DNA of 20,618 nucleotides from Chara braunii (lineage: Eukaryota; Streptophyta; Charophyceae; Charales; Characeae): the NCBI GenBank assembly GCA_003427395.1, contig BFEA01000099.1, forward strand, positions 2,314,701-2,335,318, written 5' to 3'. The position numbers and the translations under genes are program-made. The first letter of the stretch is position 1, and the number at the start of each line of letters is the position of its first letter. This document shows, piece by piece, positions 18,137 through 20,618 of the stretch. The notes beneath the pieces are model-generated. The model was not told the DNA's origin. It worked only from the letters and a program-made list of their open reading frames with translations, and searched no databases.

Positions 18137-18527
18137 TACCACATATTTTCGCAAAATCGCAAATTTTACGTGGTTTTTCGGGTCACACCAGGCACGTATT
18201 TTGCATGTTCACACAAAAGGGCACCTAAATGTCAGTGGCCGCGGGCTTACATATTTTGCGGGGACCTCCAGAGAGCCTCCAGAGGTCCCCGCAAAATCGT
18301 ATTTCTTTTTCCTCTACTGTTTTCTGGAAGCAAAAAAGAAAAAACTTAAAGTGCATTGTGCTGTCTGACTGCACACAACGCATTTTCGCATCTCAAGGCC
18401 AGGTCGCTACCCTAACCTTTCTGCTTCGGGCAACAAACGGGTGGGCAATGTGACCCACGGGTGCCATATAAACGCAAATTCACATACGTAAAATTTGCAG
18501 AAGTACGTGCTAGTGTGAGTATGCCCT
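18122..18527. mobile_element. ~406-bp foldback/MITE-like element with AGGGCATACTYACACTA ends
   Basis: The left end (18122-18172) and the inverted right end (18482-18527) share AGGGCATACT-ACACTA-CAC-TA-TT and GCAAATTTTACGT, with an extra ~8 bp in the left arm. Inside are a 16-bp perfect hairpin (18253-18297) and a second at about 18351-18381 (TGCATTGTG and partner). No protein is encoded, and no certain target duplication was found. Confidence 0.6.
18253..18297. repeat. 16-bp perfect hairpin ATTTTGCGGGGACCTC
   Basis: Arms 18253-18268 and 18282-18297 are exact complements around a 13-nt loop. Terminator-like in form, but this is eukaryotic DNA and it sits inside a foldback element. Confidence 0.8.
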
Positions 18528-18530
18528 CAG

Positions 18531-18542
18531 TTGGAATTCCAA
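18531..18542. repeat. 12-bp perfect palindrome TTGGAATTCCAA
   Basis: Centre of a degenerate second GTGTGAGTATGCCCT...GGGCATCCCCACAC unit (18513-18574) that abuts the next palindromic element. Confidence 0.7.
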
Positions 18543-18572
18543 TGCGCTCAGATGAATATGGGCATCCCCACA

Positions 18573-18668
18573 CCACACTTGAAATGTGCAAAATAAGAAT
18601 GAACTTCCCTCTAGAACATGACCAGATGCACCAGCCACATTTTTGTTTTTCTCACATTTCGTGAGTGG
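18573..18668 (+). mobile_element. 96-bp palindromic element, family 'CCACTC', copy 2
   Basis: Ends CCACAC and GAGTGG, inner GAAATGTG/CACATTTC, interior GTGCAAAATAAGAATGAAC and TAGAACATG. Same layout as 8184-8280 in the opposite orientation. Confidence 0.75.
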
Positions 18669-18691
18669 TCTGGCGAGGTCCTAAATAAATA

Positions 18692-18790
18692 AGAGTCAAA
18701 TCCCACTACCCTGGATTATTCACTTTTCACCCTCTATTACGAAGATCAACCGTCAGAAACGAACAACAGGGGCTAGTGGGATCTGACCCT
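18692..18790. mobile_element. Foldback element, 'GGTCCC' family, 99-bp form, copy 2
   Basis: Left end AGAGTCAAATCCCACTACCC, right end GGCTAGTGGGATCTGACCCT. The interior right half (TTACGAAGATCAAC...CAG) resembles that of 19734-19831. Same length as the copies at 19008-19106 and 19734-19831. Confidence 0.72.
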
Positions 18791-18802
18791 AACTCTCAAT
18801 AT

Positions 18803-18962
18803 GGGTCTCTCTCCACTACTCATCAACGGTGCAAAATGAGAATGAATCTTCCCCTAGAGCCTGGGAAGATACACGACCATTTTTGTTTTTTGTCTTTTGT
18901 GCATGTGCTGGGGCCTATCAGTTCGAAGATGATAACTACGTAGGCCATAAGTGGGCCCCAAC
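18803..18962. mobile_element. Degraded 'GGTCCC'-like foldback with a nested 'CCACTC' element
   Basis: The left remnant GGGTCTCTCTCCACTAC (from 18803) and right remnant TTCGAAGATGATAAC...AAGTGGGCCCC (to 18962) resemble the two halves of 18692-18790. Between them sits 18813-18909, a third copy of the 'CCACTC' palindrome (GTGCAAAATGAGAATGAAT..., CATTTTTGTTTTTTG). Nesting is inferred from the order of the parts. Confidence 0.5.
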
Positions 18963-19007
18963 GATTTGGGCAGTCTTCCCTTACATCGGCATTGGTGCGC
19001 TTTAGCA

Positions 19008-19106
19008 GGGGCAAGGTCCCACTTGCACAGATTAGGAGATTTAAGTCATTGATCTCGACTATCTACGGTCTCTATCTCTTAATTCGTGCAAGTGGGACCT
19101 AGCCCC
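19008..19106. mobile_element. Foldback element, 'GGTCCC' family, 99-bp form, copy 3
   Basis: Ends GGGGCAAGGTCCCACTTGCAC and its near-perfect complement (to 19106). A single A separates it from the next family member. Confidence 0.82.
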
Positions 19107-19107
19107 A

Positions 19108-19273
19108 GGGGCCAAGTCCCACTAGCAGAGTTGAGCTACCTCAACGCATGAATCTGGACGCTTTTACGGAGATGTGCACAAATGGTGTTGAGTTTCTTGA
19201 ACTGCACCTCTCCACAAACACGTCCAGATTAAGGCGTTGAGGTAGCTCAACGCCGCTAGTGGGACCTAACCCC
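19108..19273. mobile_element. Foldback element, 'GGTCCC' family, 166-bp form
   Basis: Starts GGGGCCAAGTCCCACTAGC and ends GCTAGTGGGACCTAACCCC. Arms continue through GTTGAGCTACCTCAACGC and AATCTGGACG, then TGCAC/GTGCA near the loop. Almost the whole element pairs with itself. Confidence 0.85.
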
Positions 19274-19357
19274 AAGTCTACTGTCATGCCACCCTACGGA
19301 GCTGAATCGTTGGTGTACAGATCAGCAGCTGTGGAATCGAGGGGGGGACCCGGGGGT
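19274..19357. other. Spacer between foldback elements
   Basis: Contains a run of Gs (GGGGGGACCCGGGGG around 19342-19356) and no recognised gene. Confidence 0.4.
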
Positions 19358-19359
19358 TA

Positions 19360-19645
19360 ACAAGACATTATTATCATTATTATTGTAAGTATAAAGTATA
19401 ATTTTATAATAAGAGAAAACTACGGTGCAGTCAGGGTTTGAGTTTGTAATTGCACTTGAGGCAAAAGGGCCCGTAATGCTGAATGTATATGACCTACTTT
19501 TAGGGTCCGGTGGGGTCGCCTTGGGGTGTGTTGTATTCGCGGGATTGCCTGAATTGCAATTACAAACTGTTTTCGTGACTGTGCCGAAGTTACCCCTTAT
19601 AATAATTATTTCAAATCCAAAACGTTAGTAATAATCATAATAATA
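19360..19645 (+). repeat. Dispersed element, copy A (partner of 15055-15313), in an AT-rich inverted frame
   Basis: The core 19425-19600 aligns with the minus strand at 15055-15313. AGTTTGTAATTGCA (19441-19454) and its exact complement (19555-19568) enclose the most conserved ~100 bp. Outside, ATTATTAT-rich ends (about 19367-19387 and 19626-19645) form a further loose inverted repeat. The 67-codon open frame here shares EAKG, VMLN, GCVV and AGLP with copy B, but no family is recognised. Confidence 0.65.
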
Positions 19646-19733
19646 AAAAGGCCTGAAAGGCTGTCCTGTCCAGATTCGAGGGAGGCAGGGGGTGGTGGGG
19701 TCTTTTTGTTCCTTCCGCTGTCGCTGCACTCCT

Positions 19734-19831
19734 AGGGCCGAGTCCCACTTACCCTAATCTCAACGTCTGACTGTACATTACGATGATCAGCGGCCAGGAA
19801 TGACGAATCAGGCTAAGTGGGACTTGGCCCC
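19734..19831. mobile_element. Foldback element, 'GGTCCC' family, 98-bp form, copy 4
   Basis: AGGGCCGAGTCCCACTTACC at the left, GGCTAAGTGGGACTTGGCCC at the right. Interior TTACGATGATCAGC...CAGG parallels 18692-18790. Confidence 0.78.
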
Positions 19832-19977
19832 TGGATGCCACCTTCATGCCGAGGGGGGCCTCTTTGGGCCTCGCTGCACTACCCACCCACCCCCACATAC
19901 ACAAAAGATAAAAAAAAGATGGCAAGGTCTCTTTCGACGTTCTAGCGGCAGATTCCGTCTCATCTTGCACATTCCGA
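19832..19977. other. Spacer between foldback elements
   Basis: No recognised gene. The minus frame 19749-20117 crosses three different repeats and is not taken as real. Confidence 0.4.
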
Positions 19978-20144
19978 GGGCAAGGTCCCACTTGCAAAGA
20001 GGATTGGATTAAAAACCTGAATCTGCACTCTTCTGGGGAAAGGTGCACAAAATTGAGATTGAACTGCTTTTCTGCATCTCTGCTTAAAACACGTCCCCAT
20101 TCAGGACATTTATCCAATCCTCTCTGCTAGTGGGACCTCGCCCC
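19978..20144. mobile_element. Foldback element, 'GGTCCC' family, 167-bp form
   Basis: Ends GGGCAAGGTCCCACTTGC and GCTAGTGGGACCTCGCCCC. Arms include AGAGGATTGGAT and complement. The loop region (GAGATTGAACTGCTTTTCTG) is nearly the same as in 16864-17031, so these two are close relatives. Confidence 0.83.
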
Positions 20145-20520
20145 GAGAGTACTCCAGTGAGAAGCGAGGCCTTTTTCAAGTGCTTTGAAACTGTCGGTAG
20201 GCATGCTTTTTTTTCCCTTTCTTTTTTTAAAGGAAAAAGTTTCGAAATGCCCCCAAAGTTTGTGTTTATTTGCGGCGTGCCCCTGTAAAGGCCGACTTAC
20301 CCTGTGGTGCCCCTCAGGCCTCTGCAATTTTCCGCAGGCCCCTGTCAGCATGGCGCGTAACTTTCCGATATGCCCTTACTAGACCGCTGGTGGCGTTTCG
20401 TCGGTCGGTCCTTGAAATGCCCTCACGAGGGGCACACATCTTTCTGTGATGCCCTTGCCGCAGTGGTGGCACGAATTCAAATTCAAAGTGGTAGGCATCC
20501 CACGCGCCGCCAGGGTCTGT
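20145..20520. repeat. Loose periodic TGCCCC/TGCCCT repeats, otherwise unrecognised
   Basis: TGCCCC or TGCCCT (once GGCCCC) recurs at about 20247, 20278, 20308, 20336, 20371, 20418 and 20451, mostly 28-35 bp apart, with otherwise diverged text. It looks like an old short tandem repeat. No gene. Confidence 0.4.
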
Positions 20521-20523
20521 ATA

Positions 20524-20543
20524 TGTGTGTGTGTGCATGTGTG

Positions 20544-20607
<64 letters not shown>
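20524..20607. repeat. TG microsatellite
   Basis: TG dinucleotides, interrupted until about 20544, then pure for about 31 units. Confidence 0.97.
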
Positions 20608-20609
<2 letters not shown>

Positions 20610-20618
20610 ATGCTCATT

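Noticed and set aside
17451-18228. Open frames crossing the adapter as protein-coding genes
   Set aside because: Their termini are encoded by adapter sequence or by the false duplicate.
18253-18297. Rho-independent terminator
   Set aside because: The hairpin form fits, but there is no bacterial context and it is internal to a foldback element.
19749-20117. 122-codon minus-strand open frame
   Set aside because: Runs through two different foldback elements and their spacer; no domain.

Overview
This is eukaryotic, plant-like nuclear DNA, and almost all of it looks like transposable-element debris. No intact host gene, rRNA or tRNA could be supported. The only clear protein homology is a broken Ty3/gypsy retrotransposon on the minus strand at the left edge (gag, zinc knuckle, protease, start of reverse transcriptase). 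From memory, not a search, its gag and pol wording is closest to retroelements of the charophyte alga Chara braunii. A streptophyte alga is therefore my best guess for the host.

Layout. 1-2870: decayed retrotransposon, cut by a 297-bp foldback element (574-870) with a clean 4-bp target duplication. 2870-3960: probable leader/LTR side of that element, with a TATA-like box on the minus strand. 3960-9770: mostly unrecognised, non-coding sequence with homopolymers and one 97-bp palindromic element at 8184-8280. 9770-12150: AT-rich, G-poor DNA full of stem-loops: a hairpin cluster (10167-10411), three diverged ~121-bp tandem units (10470-10785), and ten copies of a conserved core motif (11083-11915), most of them flanked by arms that pair although the arm sequence differs from copy to copy. 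12150-13300: unrecognised, with one N. 13300-14900: pyrimidine-rich DNA with a ~180-bp repeat carrying 11-bp hairpins whose two arms also change together. 14900-16060: a ~250-bp element (minus) that recurs on the plus strand near 19.4 kb, plus several quasi-palindromes. 16060-20618: a dense cluster of short foldback (MITE-like) elements of at least three families, ending in a long TG microsatellite.

One technical point matters. Positions 17826-17863 are the 38-bp Tn5 mosaic-end junction adapter of an Illumina Nextera mate-pair library, and it is flanked by two identical 224-bp copies of genomic sequence. This is an assembly artefact, not biology. About 262 bp here are spurious, and reading frames crossing it are false.

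The most interesting signal is that unrelated repeat families in this window (11 kb array, 13-14 kb hairpins, 15/19 kb element pair) keep base pairing while their arm sequences diverge. That could reflect selection on a folded RNA, or homogenisation of palindrome arms by template switching during replication. The sequence alone does not decide between them.
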